Below are positions 1 through 12,355 of a stretch of DNA of 64,000 nucleotides, in pieces. Below the pieces are notes generated by a model. It was not told where the DNA came from. It searched no databases and saw only the letters and a program-made list of their open reading frames with translations. The position numbers were made by a program, and so were the translations under genes. The stretch's first letter is position 1, and every line of letters starts with the position of its first letter. This DNA is from Pardosa pseudoannulata (taxonomy: Eukaryota; Arthropoda; Arachnida; Araneae; Lycosidae), in assembly GCA_032207245.1 (NCBI GenBank), contig CM063498.1:57539440-57603439 (forward strand). Direction: 5' to 3'.

Positions 1-98
1 AAATCTTAATCAGATTGACCGTACACCGTACGGGCAAATCAGTAAAGGCCCGATAGCTGTGCCCGTACGGCGTACGGGCAAAACAGGGAAGGGGTTAA
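1..98. repeat. GC-rich hairpin ending at TTAA, possible DNA-transposon end
   Basis: An exact 11-bp inverted pair (26-36 and 60-70, core CGTACGGGC) and a third half-copy at 72-80 sit beside an AAGGGG-TTAA junction (TTAA at 95-98). GGGG next to TTAA is the form of a piggyBac-type right end, but the other end would lie outside the window, so this is only a possibility. Confidence 0.3.
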
Positions 99-112
99 AA
101 TTATCTTTTCAA

Positions 113-1828
113 TTTGAGGAAAAGTTGAAGAACCCGCTAATATCTACACGAGACAGAAGCCTTTCAAAAATGTCTTTATAGATATTTTGTGGATTGAGAT
201 ACTAGAAATATTGATATTTTAACTAGGAAAACCATTACACTCAAAAACATTTTTGAAAGGCACCTATAGTAGCTGTTTGAGCCTCCTTCGCATTTTTTCC
301 TAAATATAAAAGGGAAATTGCATCAAAACTTCAAAAAACTTAAAGTGAAATTTTAAAATCTTCTTTCGTGGCGAGGGAAACGGACTAAAGAAACTTTACC
401 TGTTAAATATTTCTTATATATTCTATAATATTTAAGTCACCACAAGAAATACGTCAAAAATTTCAAATTTTACAGAAGCACTTAGTGTTGAAGCATAATG
501 AGAGCAGCGGTTTGTTTTAGTTTCCAAATTATTTGATATCGTCAATATTCACTGTCAAGATTAAAACTTCTTCCTCCCAATCTGTCACGTTTAAAGGCTA
601 TCTCTGCAAGTAATATTCAAATGCAACAACATATTGTTTTACGATTTTTCAAAATATAAACAAAATTTGACTTAAGTATTTAATAACTTCACAATTTCTA
701 TAAGTAATCAAATTGTTTTGCAACATAAAGTAATTAACGTAAAGATTTTGCATGTCTTTTGCAGTTTAAGCCTACGTAATAGAAATTGTATTCTTTATAA
801 GAATTTGAAAAATCGAACAAATTCGTTTCGATTATTTCTCTGAGCTTTATATTATGCACTGAAAAGAGAAGGCTTGAAATCGGATATGTAATAATAAAAA
901 ATTCTTTGCATCGTATGCACGCGATGAAAATATTTATAAAAATAAAAATTAAGGAATAAAAATTATTTGAAATAAATTTTCACGACAAATACATTACACG
1001 ATGCATATATATAGATATATATTACATGCTGAAAAATACATCATGTAGTATAGAAAATCGTGGAATTTAGAATCATTACGCTGTGGTTCCTGGTCAATAT
1101 TATGCCCGTGAATATGTATAACTTGGATTGTCTGTTGTTTAAACTATCATATTTGTGAACAATCTGCAGCATACGAGATTTATTCAATATTGCTATTAAT
1201 ACGTTTATCATTAATAGTGGTTCTAAATATTTAATTGAAAAATTTTTAATACCCAGACCAAAGGCTGGGTGCGAAGCAGCTAGTATTAATGAAAAAGATG
1301 ATAATGATAAAATCGTCGTTCTCCATTGAACAGTAGTTGTGGCCCGGCAGGGCAAATCTCCAGTAAGTAAGATAGTAAGTTATGCGATGGATCGGTTCAT
1401 TCAGATATGTACAATATAAAGATGCCAGTTCAGAATGATAAATTAATAAAATATAGAATAAAAGCACTAAATTGTACGAAAATTATATAATTTTAAATAA
1501 TATTATAGTAAATAATGGATAAAATTTGATTAAAATGAGATTATATGCGAATAAATAAGGATTAAATGAGGTTAAAATACGAAAAGATCCGGTTAAATAC
1601 GAGTGAATAGAAGTAAATGTAGTGAATATAACACTAAAACATAGAAAAAGTCTGCACAACGTAAATCGGATCCTGGCAAACGACTTGCATTGATCGGAGT
1701 CAGAGGGTCTATCCCAGTGCTCAGATGCGTAATAAATGAATAGACAATCGTATTTAGCTTGAATATTGGTGAGTTTAAAGCACAAAAAAGTCGAAAAATT
1801 ATAAAAATAAGTGAAAATATAAAAATAC
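113..1828. other. AT-rich spacer, no gene seen
   Basis: No coding exon is recognised. A small hairpin (ACCCAG at 1251-1256, CTGGGT at 1265-1270) resembles the end of a non-LTR retrotransposon or similar element. The stretch from about 1480 to 1828 lies directly downstream (minus-strand sense) of the reverse-transcriptase fragment and may be its 3' untranslated tail. Confidence 0.4.
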
Positions 1829-2176
1829 TTAATTTAGAAGAGAGGCACGCGGCCTTCGTCTGAACTCCGGATCTGCGAAATCGTAGTCCGGTAGCTCAGC
1901 AATTATTTCATTAGGTATGCTGTTAATTTTATTGAAAAATGTATTGGAAATATTAATGAAATGCTCCTAAATAGTAGTTAAGTTAAGATCGCGACGGATG
2001 ATATCATTACGAAGATAGCGCGGAGCTTTAACAATTCGCCTTAAAATTTTGTTTTGCGATACTTCGAGAATTTTAATGTTTGAGGGAAATGCATAGGACC
2101 ATACTGGCGCGCCATAGTGATAATGATAAAATACGAGTGTACCGAGGTACTTTCCCACGGTGGTCTGCACGTGCAT
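1829..2176 (-). pseudogene. Jockey-like non-LTR retrotransposon, C-terminal end of reverse transcriptase
   Basis: The minus-strand frame reads YGAPVWSYAF, then SQNKILRRIVKAPRYLRND, then IIRRDLNLTTI. This is the pattern at the end of the reverse transcriptase in Jockey-type LINEs (Y-G-x-P-V-W, Q-N-K-x-L-R, A-P-x-Y-x-x-N). One in-frame TAG at 1967-1969 interrupts it. The same frame then continues through NEIIAELPDYDF to RRRPRASLLN and a TAA at 1829-1831, which fits the usual basic C-terminus. Only about 115 codons remain of a protein of roughly 900 residues in the family, so this is a 5'-truncated dead copy. Truncation at the 5' end is normal for target-primed insertion. The upstream end stops near an inverted-repeat element starting at 2206. 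Confidence 0.8.
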
Positions 2177-2205
2177 GCATAGCCGCTAGAGGAATTGGTA
2201 AAAAT

Positions 2206-2647
2206 ATATTTGAGGGTGCCCCCTTGGCGAATTTGGCAATTTTTGTTTGGCGCCAATCCAAAATAAAGCAATTTGTCGCAATGTCACGAACTACTTTAAT
2301 GCCTTTCCCATTCATTTTCATGTTTACAACAGCCAACAGACAAACAATAAACTGCCCTTCCGTTTGAAACTAAAGCCAGAATTGTCATAATTTGAGAATT
2401 TGCCCTACTGCGTGAAATTGCCTTATTAACCTTACCAGCCGACATCCAACGCAGAACTAACTGACCTCTGGAATTACATATACTGTTATACATTCAAAAA
2501 TAGATCTAAAATCTAAAACAATCAAAATCAAGATTGGGTTTAAAAAGAAAAAAAAACTACAGACGTTTCCATAAATAAAACAACATTGGCGCTTGGCGAT
2601 CAACCGCGATCACAACTTGGCGAGAATCAAAAGGCACCCTCAAATAT
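2206..2647. mobile_element. Short inverted-repeat element, superfamily unknown
   Basis: An exact 15-bp inverted pair bounds the stretch: ATATTTGAGGGTGCC at 2206-2220 and its reverse complement at 2633-2647. Inside each end are further TTGGCG/CGCCAA copies in inverted order. It is 442 bp with no coding capacity, so it looks like a MITE. No clear target-site duplication is visible. Confidence 0.5.
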
Positions 2648-2649
2648 AG

Positions 2650-3345
2650 GCTAACCGAGGAATTTAGGACTCCAATTGTTCACGTCAAGTTTAGGGACCC
2701 CTGCAGAGAAGATAGATCACGGAATGGCAGCGTAACGGTCAAGCTCGCACAGAGCTGTAAGCGTGAGTTATGGGAGCAGGGACTAAAAAGTAATGTCAGC
2801 TTAAACAAAAAGGGGCTGCTTTAATGAGCCCACCTTCACTCCCGAAGGGCATTTGATGTGGGAAAATCTCCCGAAGACAAGGGATTGGATAAAAAGAAAA
2901 AAAGGGGCGTTGGGACCGAGGTGAGGAGTTTGGAAACGTAGGGAGAGCGAGGAGTCGAAGAAGAAGTGGGCAGCCGAGAGAAGTCGGACAAGGATCCACT
3001 AGCACCAGCTCGTCCCGTGAGCCCGGACCGACACCGCACCACTCATCATGACCAACTCGTCCCGTAAGCCCGTGAGGAAAGCCCCTGCCTGCTCCCCTGT
3101 GACTTTAATGGAGATAATTTATAAAATAATTTTTACAGTCATTTAACGTAGGCCTCTGTTAATAATAATAATTCCTTATAAAGAGATGTGTGATAATTAT
3201 AGTGTAAATAGAAGATATAAATAATGGATGATTATGATAACCAAGGATCTATTTGTAAATAAATGTATAGAATAAATGTCTGAATCTCAATATAAAGTAT
3301 TATATTCATTCTGTGTTTCCCCCTTGTAACGAACACTGGTGTATA
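2650..3345 (+). other. GC-richer block, possibly an LTR remnant
   Basis: This block is less AT-rich than its neighbours (2690-3110 especially). It is followed by several AATAAA-type motifs near 3255-3275 and ends in a CCCCCTTGTAACGAACA-like edge. That layout resembles an LTR (R/U5 plus polyadenylation signal), but no start edge, duplication or coding region was found. No convincing reading frame is present on either strand. Confidence 0.25.
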
Positions 3346-4073
3346 GGTTGTATGTACATTACAACAACGAGATACAATGGGCTTTTATAGTTTTATAAAG
3401 ATCCTGCGCCCAGCCAATCAAATTACAGGCACAAGACAAAACTAATAAAACACAACCAATGAAAACACAAAAGGATCAACTCAAGAAAACCTCGTACATC
3501 CGAGAAAGCTATTACTTAAATAATAATAAGCAGCCAAAATACCAAGTCGCCAAGTATGAGTGCGATTACATATTTCAACACTTAGTAAATTTTTTTTTCG
3601 TATCAGACCGTTTTCGAAAAAACTTTTATAAGCGTGTTAGTGGTAATAGTCAAGTCATAGTACCTGTAAGCATACGAAAATATTAGAAAGAAGATTAGGA
3701 CCTAATGGGGGCTTTACCTCGAAATCATCTTGGTTAATCGATTTTTTTTTCTTTCAATTCACTTAATATCGCAGTATTAGGAAATGGAGATGATAATAAC
3801 AGAGAAGATCAAATTATTCAGAAATACGCAAAACTCTCAATTTAAAAAAATGGATGTAATGCCCTTTACTTCTTATGTACAGACATTTACTATGATATAT
3901 CTTTAATAAGCAATGAATTTCTTTAAAACTTTACATTTACTAAATAACATTTTGTAAAACGGTTTATAATAGAATTGTCTAAAACAAAAGATAGTGGACG
4001 CTTATAAAATGCATTTTATGTCGATGGGGCACATGTGTGTGAGTGTATATATATTGCCGCATAAAGCTGCTTA
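3346..4073. other. Spacer, nothing recognised
   Basis: Moderately AT-rich sequence. A 75-codon open frame at 3459-3686 shows no domain or splice context, and I do not consider it a gene. Confidence 0.4.
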
Positions 4074-4150
4074 GCCAACTAGCTCAGTGGTCGAATGGTC
4101 AAAGCACGCGATCCAGACCCGAAGATTGTGGGTTCGATGCTTGACATGGC
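4074..4150 (+). repeat. tRNA-like sequence (SINE head or tRNA pseudogene)
   Basis: An A-box-like TAGCTCAGTGG and a B-box-like GGTTCGATGCT are spaced as in a tRNA, and GCC...GGC ends could pair as an acceptor stem. The B box is off consensus and the arms are imperfect. A tRNA-derived repeat is therefore more likely than a working tRNA gene. Confidence 0.5.
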
Positions 4151-4184
4151 AGTTTATCCAAAGTACGGACTTTTAATCTAAAAA

Positions 4185-4395
4185 TGTTATTTATTGTTTC
4201 CTTATGTTCTTGAATATTCTAGATCTTTCTTTAATATGTAAATTAGTTATTTCTCGAATATTCTGTTCGGGTATAAAAGCTGATACCCACTAGTTGTAGG
4301 CAACTTCTCGGTCTTGTAAAGTTGGGAGTTGCTACTTAGCTTCAATAAATTCTTCTGTTACGTTAAACGGTGTGTTTATTCGAATCTTCGTGACA
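4185..4395 (+). mobile_element. Short LTR-like or terminal-repeat promoter unit
   Basis: The stretch opens with TG and ends ...GTGACA. It has a TATA box (TATAAAAG, 4272-4279) and an AATAAA signal 65 bp downstream (4344-4349). That compact promoter-plus-polyadenylation layout is typical of an LTR. No 5-bp duplication is seen, so the exact edges are tentative. Confidence 0.4.
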
Positions 4396-4399
4396 ATAT

Positions 4400-5140
4400 T
4401 ATATACATTATTTTTAGGTGAAAATTTAAAACAATACACTATTGTTATCGAATTTAATATTATTATTCAAAAATTAACAATAAAATAGTTAAGCATTTAT
4501 CAATAACAATCAATATGTGAATATATTCATCATTTTTAGGTGAAAATTTAAAATATAATATTGTTATGAATTTTAAAATTATTATTCAAAAATTAACAAA
4601 AAAATAGTTAAGCGTTTATAACTGCACATAAAAATTATAATAAAAAACAATCAATGACAATTAATATGCGTATGAATATATTATTTTTATGTGAAAATTT
4701 AAAACAAAACAATACTGTTATTAGTTTTTAACCCTTAATTTGGCTAAGTCTGGCCGCTGCACCGGACATGAATATTTATAACTACTATATCACATAATTG
4801 TCAGTGTTCGCCACAGCGGACATTAATTATCTCAAAAATGGAAAATATTTTTTTTTGTTTATTTTACAGATATCCTAATGTCTGTAAAAACATGGGAAAA
4901 TAACAGACATTAAAAAATATTTGAAAAAACATCTTGTCAAATTAAGGGTTAATATAATTATTCAGAAATTAACAATAAAATAGTTAAGTGCTTATGAATG
5001 ACAAGCAATATGTGTATAATTCATTATTTTTAAGTGAAAAATTAAAACAGTACAATATTGTTATGGTTTTTAATATTATTATTCATAAATTATTAATAAA
5101 TATTTGATCCTTTATAACTGGACATAAAAATACCAATCAA
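4400..5140. repeat. Diverged AT-rich direct repeats
   Basis: A module containing TGAAAATTTAAAA..., TATTATTATTCAAAAATTAACA and AAAATAGTTAAG recurs at about 4419, 4540, 4690 and 5035 with variable spacing. The series is interrupted by the piggyBac MITE at 4732-4948. Confidence 0.6.
4732..4948. mobile_element. piggyBac-type MITE (217 bp)
   Basis: Ends are CCCTTAATTTG and CAAATTAAGGG, a perfect 11-bp terminal inverted repeat. They are flanked on both sides by TTAA (4728-4731 and 4949-4952), the exact target duplication of piggyBac transposases. There is no coding capacity. It sits inside an older AT-rich repeat series. Confidence 0.85.
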
Positions 5141-5149
5141 TGAAACAAT

Positions 5150-5880
5150 TGAACAATTTTATATTTATTATAATCAGTGAGATATTTGCTTCACTTGGAA
5201 ATTTCCTGAATTTCGCCACGGTCCTCGACATTTTAAGGAAGGGTCCTGTAACAAGGCGGAACAGTTCGTATGCAAAGGCTAGCTAAAGCCCTGGTATATC
5301 AGTTAATTCCAGTTAAAGATTCGTCATAATATATTTGACTATCAAAACTGCTTGTGTTTCTATACAATTGTTTTTTTCCATGGGCTAAGAGATTCTTTTC
5401 TTCCCTCTCCCAAATGAATTGAATATTTCGGCCAACGACCGGTGTTTCCTGATGGATACAGAACCTCGCATTCTATTCAGCGGTGGCCTTTATGAGTGGT
5501 GGAAAACAGTCTTTAAGTCTTGAGTAAACATTATGAAAATGCTTTTTCGCTTGCTCTGTGCAAAGGTGTTTGCATTCCGGCCTGAGTCATTGGCCGGAAG
5601 ATGCGAGCATTCGACCAAGATAAAATCGCAATCATCAACAGTAGATCGGATAACGCTCCCTCTTACAGATAAAAGCGGCAAGTAACTAAAATTCGTTCGT
5701 AGAAAACGTGGTTGAATCGCTGATATCGATTTCATGGTTCTATTACGTAACAACAGAATTCTATTACATAACACAAGAAATTATGTTTTAAACCTCAAAG
5801 ATAACTTTTTTTCGTATTGACTTCATTTGTAGGGAACATTTAAATTTCTCCTTCAGTTACATTTCTCCAGCTTATGAGCT
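5150..5880. other. Spacer, no gene recognised
   Basis: A 94-codon minus-strand open frame (5490-5774) shows no domain, signal or splice context. I do not call it a gene. Confidence 0.4.
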
Positions 5881-6655
5881 TAAATTAAGGAACTTTGATA
5901 TACCCCCCCCCACCAAATCGGATATTTGGCGACTTTTTTTCTCGCCAAACAAAATACCTGTTTTTGACGCCTTTTTTCTCGCCAAGATGGATACTCGCTA
6001 AATACAAACAATTAATACATAAAAAATACGGAATCATTAAATACAAAAAAAAGAGTACCTACAAAATACAATAAATACATAAAAAATACAAATAAATGAC
6101 ACTGAATAACATATTATATGCAATTTACACAAAAATTTTAACAAATACAATTGAAAATACGTGTCGGCAGTCTAATAAAAAGAATTATTTATCTAGAAAT
6201 TTTGAATTCCTCCCAATTTACCCAAGCAGCAATTTCAATAAATTTATTGAAACAATCAACATTAGCCTCTAAACATGATTTACGAAACATATTGAAAGCT
6301 AAAAGATAAAAATAATTAATAGAAAAAAATATAATTGGAAAATACAACCAGATTTGCAGCAAAAACAGCAAGTCAGAAATCCGCTTGATCACCTCACAAA
6401 AAAATGGCAAATGAATGAAATGGCGGTAAAACATATATGAAATCCAAAAATTGTTGCCACAAAACTTTAAAAAAACTCAAAAAAGGGTACAAAATACAAG
6501 AAAATACTAAATTTGGCAACAGCAAAAACCTAAAAGCTGAAAAAACCTCAATTGTCAACACCAAAATAAGAAACAGCAGCCCTAAAAAGTCCGTAGGGTG
6601 TGCCAGATTTGGAGCGTAATTTTTTGGGGGGTATATCAAAGTTGTACCTAAATTA
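5881..6655. mobile_element. Terminal-inverted-repeat element, about 775 bp, non-autonomous
   Basis: AACTTTGATATACCCCCC at 5891-5908 is matched in inverse at 6626-6643, and the similarity extends outward (AAATTAAGG against TACCTAAATT). The interior holds repeated CTCGCCAA/TTGGCGA words and short open frames only. The superfamily is not recognised from the ends. Confidence 0.6.
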
Positions 6656-7003
6656 ATGTTACGTGAAGATTATTTAGTGTTCAAAGTCAAAAAAGAGAAA
6701 AGTTTAACATAAAATGTTTTTTAACGGAAGAATATTTTTTTCTGTAAAGATACATATTATCCTTGATTACATTTATCGGTGGTTCAGATAAAAAGAGTAC
6801 ACAAACAAATTCGAAACATATTAAGCAATATATTAAAGCATTATAGAGGAACTTAATTGATCCCATTCAATTTTGATCTAAAATCAAGCTATAAAATATA
6901 AAAGGGTAGTGGTGGAAAATCTGAAAGAGCGAAAAGCAAGTCCCGTCTAGCGCCATCTATCAATAATTAAAACAATTTCCTTCATTCAAATACTGAGGTG
7001 CAA

Positions 7004-7663
7004 CATGGCCTGATTATCTCACGGGCACTTGGGGCACGTGCCCTGGGCATAAAAATTTAGTCGAGTGCTTGAAACACATATTAAGTGGGGAAAAATTGCA
7101 AACTTACGCTACCATCGTTAAGTTTTTATAAATTATTGTACGCGGTAATTGTGTTTGTCATGAACTCTATTGTTTCCTATTTACTTTAATTTTACTGTTA
7201 TTTACCTGATAATTAATTCCCTCGACGAACCTGGTGCTCTTTTTATCCTATGGGTTATTGCATATAAGACAGATTATTAGCAACGTACCACTACAAACCA
7301 TTAAATCAATTCATCAATTTAAATTAATTTTAATTCTATTATTATCTTTTTTCTGCACCAGAGATCTTGTGGGTTTGACAAAGTAAAAATACAAAAAGTG
7401 GTTCAATCTAGGTCTTTACAAGTACTTAATTTTTAGCATGGCTAAACAGAGATAATAATGATTACGTAAAATGAAAATTTGGTGTTTTCGATTTTGAATA
7501 TTACTTTAATGCTAACATCTTAAATATGTTTGCTAATTCAATGTTATAATTTTTATATTACTGTAATTATGATAATAACTTGTCGCTATGAATTTGCAAT
7601 GGGGGTGGAGGGCACAAAAATTGGAATGTGCCCTGGACACAAAAGTATCTTAGTCAGGCCCTG
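7004..7663. mobile_element. Non-autonomous hAT element, copy 1 (660 bp)
   Basis: A perfect 8-bp duplication AGGTGCAA lies on each side (6996-7003 and 7664-7671), the hallmark of hAT insertion. Ends are CATGGCCTGA and, read inward from the right, CAGGGCCTGA. Both subterminal regions carry GGGCAC/GTGCCC words. A second copy lies at 16563-17224. The interior is AT-rich with no transposase. Confidence 0.9.
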
Positions 7664-7671
7664 AGGTGCAA

Positions 7672-8265
7672 ACAAATTAAACCCCTCGAAAGAAGGACCA
7701 AATAACTGATAGGCATGAAATTTTATTTCTGCTGTTTAACAAAGAATCCCCACAAGCATTCTTTATTTATGAAATACGTTTAAATTATCCATCAATCAAC
7801 TTTACATTTAAACAAACACTGAAAATGTGCTCATTTCAGCAAACTCTGTGCCTTTCAGCACTCTTTTAAAAATTTGAAATAATGTCTAAAATTAGCTTTA
7901 CAGAAGTATGTATGTGTAATATTTATGCTTGTATGTCTACTATATAAAATATTGCGAATGTTTAGGTTTCATTTAAATTTGCAGCATGGAATAAAACAAG
8001 CATGACAATCTTAAAAACTAATAAAGAACAAATAAAAAAAGTCTACGCTTGCGTGGGCTGGGAAAAAATAAATAAAAACTTCAACCTTTTAAACTCAATA
8101 AAAACTTCAAGATTTTTCAAGATTTTTAATTCTTTTTCAATAAAAACTTCAAGATTTTTTAGTAGGATAGTACACAAAATAATAATAAACAAAATAACCC
8201 ATAAATTAATGAATTCTTAAAAACTTAGCACCGCTGCCACGATAATTCCGCATTCAGGAGATATC
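7672..8265. other. Spacer with short open frame, no gene called
   Basis: AT-rich sequence. The 72-codon frame at 8002-8220 is built of Lys/Asn/Ile-rich low-complexity sequence with an internal repeat (AAAACTTCAAGATTTTT) and is not credible as a gene. Confidence 0.4.
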
Positions 8266-8568
8266 ATGTCCAAAGCCGACGAATTTCCCGTACAAGTACA
8301 TGAAAGAATTTATACATACTCAGCTAATGTGTGTGAAAGATGTAAAAAGCCTAAAACTGGTAAAACGAGGAAGACAAACAGCTTCGCAACAAATTTTTTA
8401 ATTCTTTTATGGAATTTAATATTAATACTTTTGCTACATTCCGTGACGTTGAGTGAACCGCAAAAATATTCGTTGCAGGCCGCAAGTGGCCCGTGGGCCG
8501 AAAGTTTGACATCCTTGGACTACTCTAGAGGACAAAGGAATTCCTTTACGCATTCTCTCCTCAAATAG
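8266..8568 (+). other. 100-codon open frame overlapping a hAT-like end, probably not a gene
   Basis: The frame starts with ATG. It has a Cys-x2-Cys pair near residues 23-26, a hydrophobic run near residues 43-60 and a polar tail. However, bases 8478-8517 match the form of a hAT/Charlie end when read in reverse (CAAGGATGTCAAAC... with GGCCCACGGGCC beyond). The tail is therefore transposon sequence. No matching opposite end was found nearby. I treat this as a chance frame in a truncated element, while noting that its base composition is higher in GC than its surroundings. Confidence 0.3.
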
Positions 8569-8694
8569 TACGAATCCATTCAATTATCCATTTGCGTATA
8601 ATTTTTTTAAGATAAATTTTAAATAATTCTAACGAAGAAACAAGGAAAGTTTAAACTTTATCCTTAATCCACCAAGCCTTATATTATTTAAGCT

Positions 8695-8760
8695 ATTATT
8701 GTTATTATTATTATAGTTATTATTATTATTATTATTTATTATTATTATTATTATTAGTTT
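8695..8760. repeat. (TTA)n microsatellite
   Basis: About 65 bp of TTA/ATT triplets with a few interruptions. Confidence 0.85.
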
Positions 8761-9360
8761 TATTCTAAGAATTCTGCTCTTTCACACCATAACATTCAAT
8801 ATCAAATAACGTTTACTTTAAACCAAATAATAATTACTTCCTTTATCCATTACTTTTTAGTTTTTTTATTTCGCAAGTAGTTTAGCTATTGTAGCGATAT
8901 TTTTAGCTAGCTAATATTATATGATATGTGTGTCTATGTAAATAAGTGCGTTTGCGCGTTTTTAAATAATGGGTACGAAAGTGAATAGCACATGCATATG
9001 GCATATATAATACATCTATAGCTACACTTACATATACACTGGTGTGCAAAACTTAAGCAACAGGTGGGTTTTTTGCCTTAACTCCACGAGAAAGACATCT
9101 GAGAGACATGATATTCAGAAATGAGGGAGAATATTATGTACGTAAAGGATGGCGAAAGCATCGGCGCTGAAAAAGGAATACAATGCATACGGTATGGAAT
9201 CAAACAAAAATAAACTTTAATGAGTGCATGGTATCGTGACTCATGATTGTCTATCCAAGAGGAAGAACAACAAGCAGATGTTCTTTAATTTATGGGATAT
9301 GCCCTCTCCTAACTGCAATAGTTGCTTCGCACCGTCTCCGCATACTCAGAACCAGCTGTT

Positions 9361-10160
<800 letters not shown>

Positions 10161-10199
10161 AATGTGCTTAAAATGGTGCCTGAATTCATCTGGCCCTGT

Positions 10200-10360
10200 G
10201 TTTCAGAAACCGTCTGGCCATCTCTTGAGGTCATTTCTTGAGGTAGAAGTGCCCCTTCCGCAATTAGCATCTTTTTGAGTAGTTGGGTGTTCTCCGGAGG
10301 ATGTAAGCGTGTTGCAATGCGTCTCCCCAAAGCATCCCACACTTATTCGATGGGATTGAT
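10200..10360 (-). pseudogene. Tc1-like transposase, C-terminal remnant
   Basis: Minus-strand reading gives INPIE, a stop, then [20 protein letters not shown] and [16 protein letters not shown]. This is the end of a Tc1-family DDE transposase: the final catalytic Glu lies in the NPIE motif, followed by W-x-x-L-x-R-R and the LLPQE tail. The TAA directly after NPIE breaks the frame. Upstream of NPIE the sequence switches abruptly to the terminal arm of the element, so the DNA-binding domain and first two catalytic Asp are missing. It belongs to the 9037-10533 element. A second scrap of the same 3' sequence occurs at 14786-14860. Confidence 0.8.
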
Positions 10361-10539
10361 TTTGTTTTTGTTTGATTCCATACGTATGCATTGTATTCCT
10401 TTTTCGTCATGCTTTCGTCATCCTTTAAGTACATAATACTCTCCCTCATTTCTGAATTTCATGTCTCTCAGAGGATTTATCGTGGAGTTATGGTAAAAAA
10501 ACTTACCTGTTGCTTAAGTTTTACACATCAGTGTATAAT

Positions 10540-11235
10540 ATATTTATATATACATATGTTTTCAGGAATGCATGCATACCTGAATAAGTATAGATTACTT
10601 ACTGAATATCTTCACTTAACAATATTTGTTTAGAATGCATTTTTAACTAATTTACGAATAAAATATTTTCCTTGAAGGTTGTACGTAGTATACTTATTCC
10701 ACAAAGCTAATCTTTTTTCCCCAAAATTACATGAGTAACCTTTGTGGTAAGACTAATTTTTTTAAAACTCCTCGAATAAGTTTAAAGATAACCATTGTCA
10801 GCAAGAGGAAAAAATGAACTTTGATAGAATCGTGCAGGAAAATCTTGAAAGGAACATAAAATTATCTTTTGGTAGCTATTTCAATGTAGATGTGTTTCAG
10901 TAAGGCTTGTAAAATACGATTCATTGTTTGAGTGAAAGTTGTAGCTTTTTCATATAGTGAATCTTTTGTTGAAATAATGATCCAAGCATGTTGTCATTTC
11001 ATAATCCATATTTTATTTCAAGGAAAACTAAATACATTTGAAAACCGTTATATGAAAATTGAGAAAACTGACGATTCAATTTGGTATATCAGAATTATTA
11101 AGATTGTACTAACAAAGTGTGTAACTCATTATATGATGTTATTCCAAGAAAACTTCATGAAATTCTTTATCTAGTACATTAAAAGATTCCGACACTTTTC
11201 TTCCACTGTTTGCTTGGACTAAAAACTCATTAATT
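10540..11235. other. Spacer, nothing recognised
   Basis: AT-rich. The open frames at 10391-10633 and 10932-11174 have no domain or codon signature. Confidence 0.4.
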
Positions 11236-11239
11236 TCCC

Positions 11240-12355
11240 GAATTTTGTCATAAAACTTTGAAAAAAAATTTCAAAAATTGAAAAAAAAATTCAAAACGAA
11301 AAACTGAAAAATAAATTCAGTGAACTAGTTAAAAAGTTCGTTACATGCGATTTCTAAGATTTAGGAGGTTCGCTGTAACAGATATTAATTATAAGGTTAT
11401 GTTTCTATAAAATATATAAATTAGTATGGAAAACTATAGACAAAATGATATATTCCAAATTGAAAAAAAAATTTCTAGACGAAAAATTGAAAAAAATTCT
11501 CTGAACTAGTTAAAAGTTCGTTACATGCGATTTCTAAGATTTGCATGGTTTGCTATAAAATATATTAATCATAATGAAATTCTGTTATAAAATATATAAA
11601 TTAGCCTGGAAAACTATAGGCAAAATGCTATGCTCCCAATTGAAAAAAATATTTTTAAAGTAAAAAATTGGAAAAAATTCATTGAACTAGTTAAAAAGTT
11701 CGTTACATACGATTTCTAAGATTTGGGAGGTTTTTTGTAAAATATATAATTATAATGAAATCCGAAATGCTGCTATAAAATATATAAATTAGCCTGGAAA
11801 GTTATAGACAAATTGCTATGTTCCTAATTGAAAAAAAAATTTAAAGTGAAAAATTGGAAAAAAATTCATTGAACTAGTTAAAAAGTTCGTTACATACGAT
11901 TTCTAAGATTTGGGAGGTTTTTTGTAAAATATATAATTATAATGAAATCCGAAATGCTGCTATAAAATATATAAATTAGCCTGGAAAACTATAGACAAAA
12001 TGATATGTTCCCAATTGAAAAAAAAAATTTCAAAACGAAAATTTGAAAAAAATTCACTGAACTAGTTAAAAAGTTCCTTACATACGATTTCTAAGATTTG
12101 GGAGATTTTCAGTAAAATATATTAATTATAATGAAATGCTGTTATAAAATATATAAATTAGAGTAGAAAACTATAAACAAAATTATATGCTCCCAACAGT
12201 AAAAAAAAATTTTTAAAGCGAAAAATTGGGAAAAAAATTCATTGAACTAGTTAAAAAGCTCGTTACATACGACTTCTAAGACTTGGGAGGCTAGCTGTAA
12301 AATATATTAATTACAATGAAATGGTGCTATAAATTAGCATGAAAAACTAAAGGAA
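11240..12355. repeat. Satellite array, about 181-188 bp unit, six copies
   Basis: The word GAACTAGTTAAAAAG begins at 11322, 11503, 11684, 11871, 12059 and 12244 (spacings 181, 181, 187, 188, 185). Each unit also holds TTCGTTACATACGATTTCTAAGA-like and TATAAATTAG-like modules and an A-rich spacer of variable length. Copies differ by substitutions and A-run indels. No ORF runs through it. Confidence 0.9.

Noticed and set aside
4074..4150. Functional tRNA gene
   Set aside because: The B box is off consensus and the cloverleaf cannot be closed cleanly by eye. The same holds for 18643-18718 and for the SINE heads.
8266..8568. Small membrane protein gene
   Set aside because: The last third overlaps a hAT-like terminus and there is no splice, promoter or homology support.
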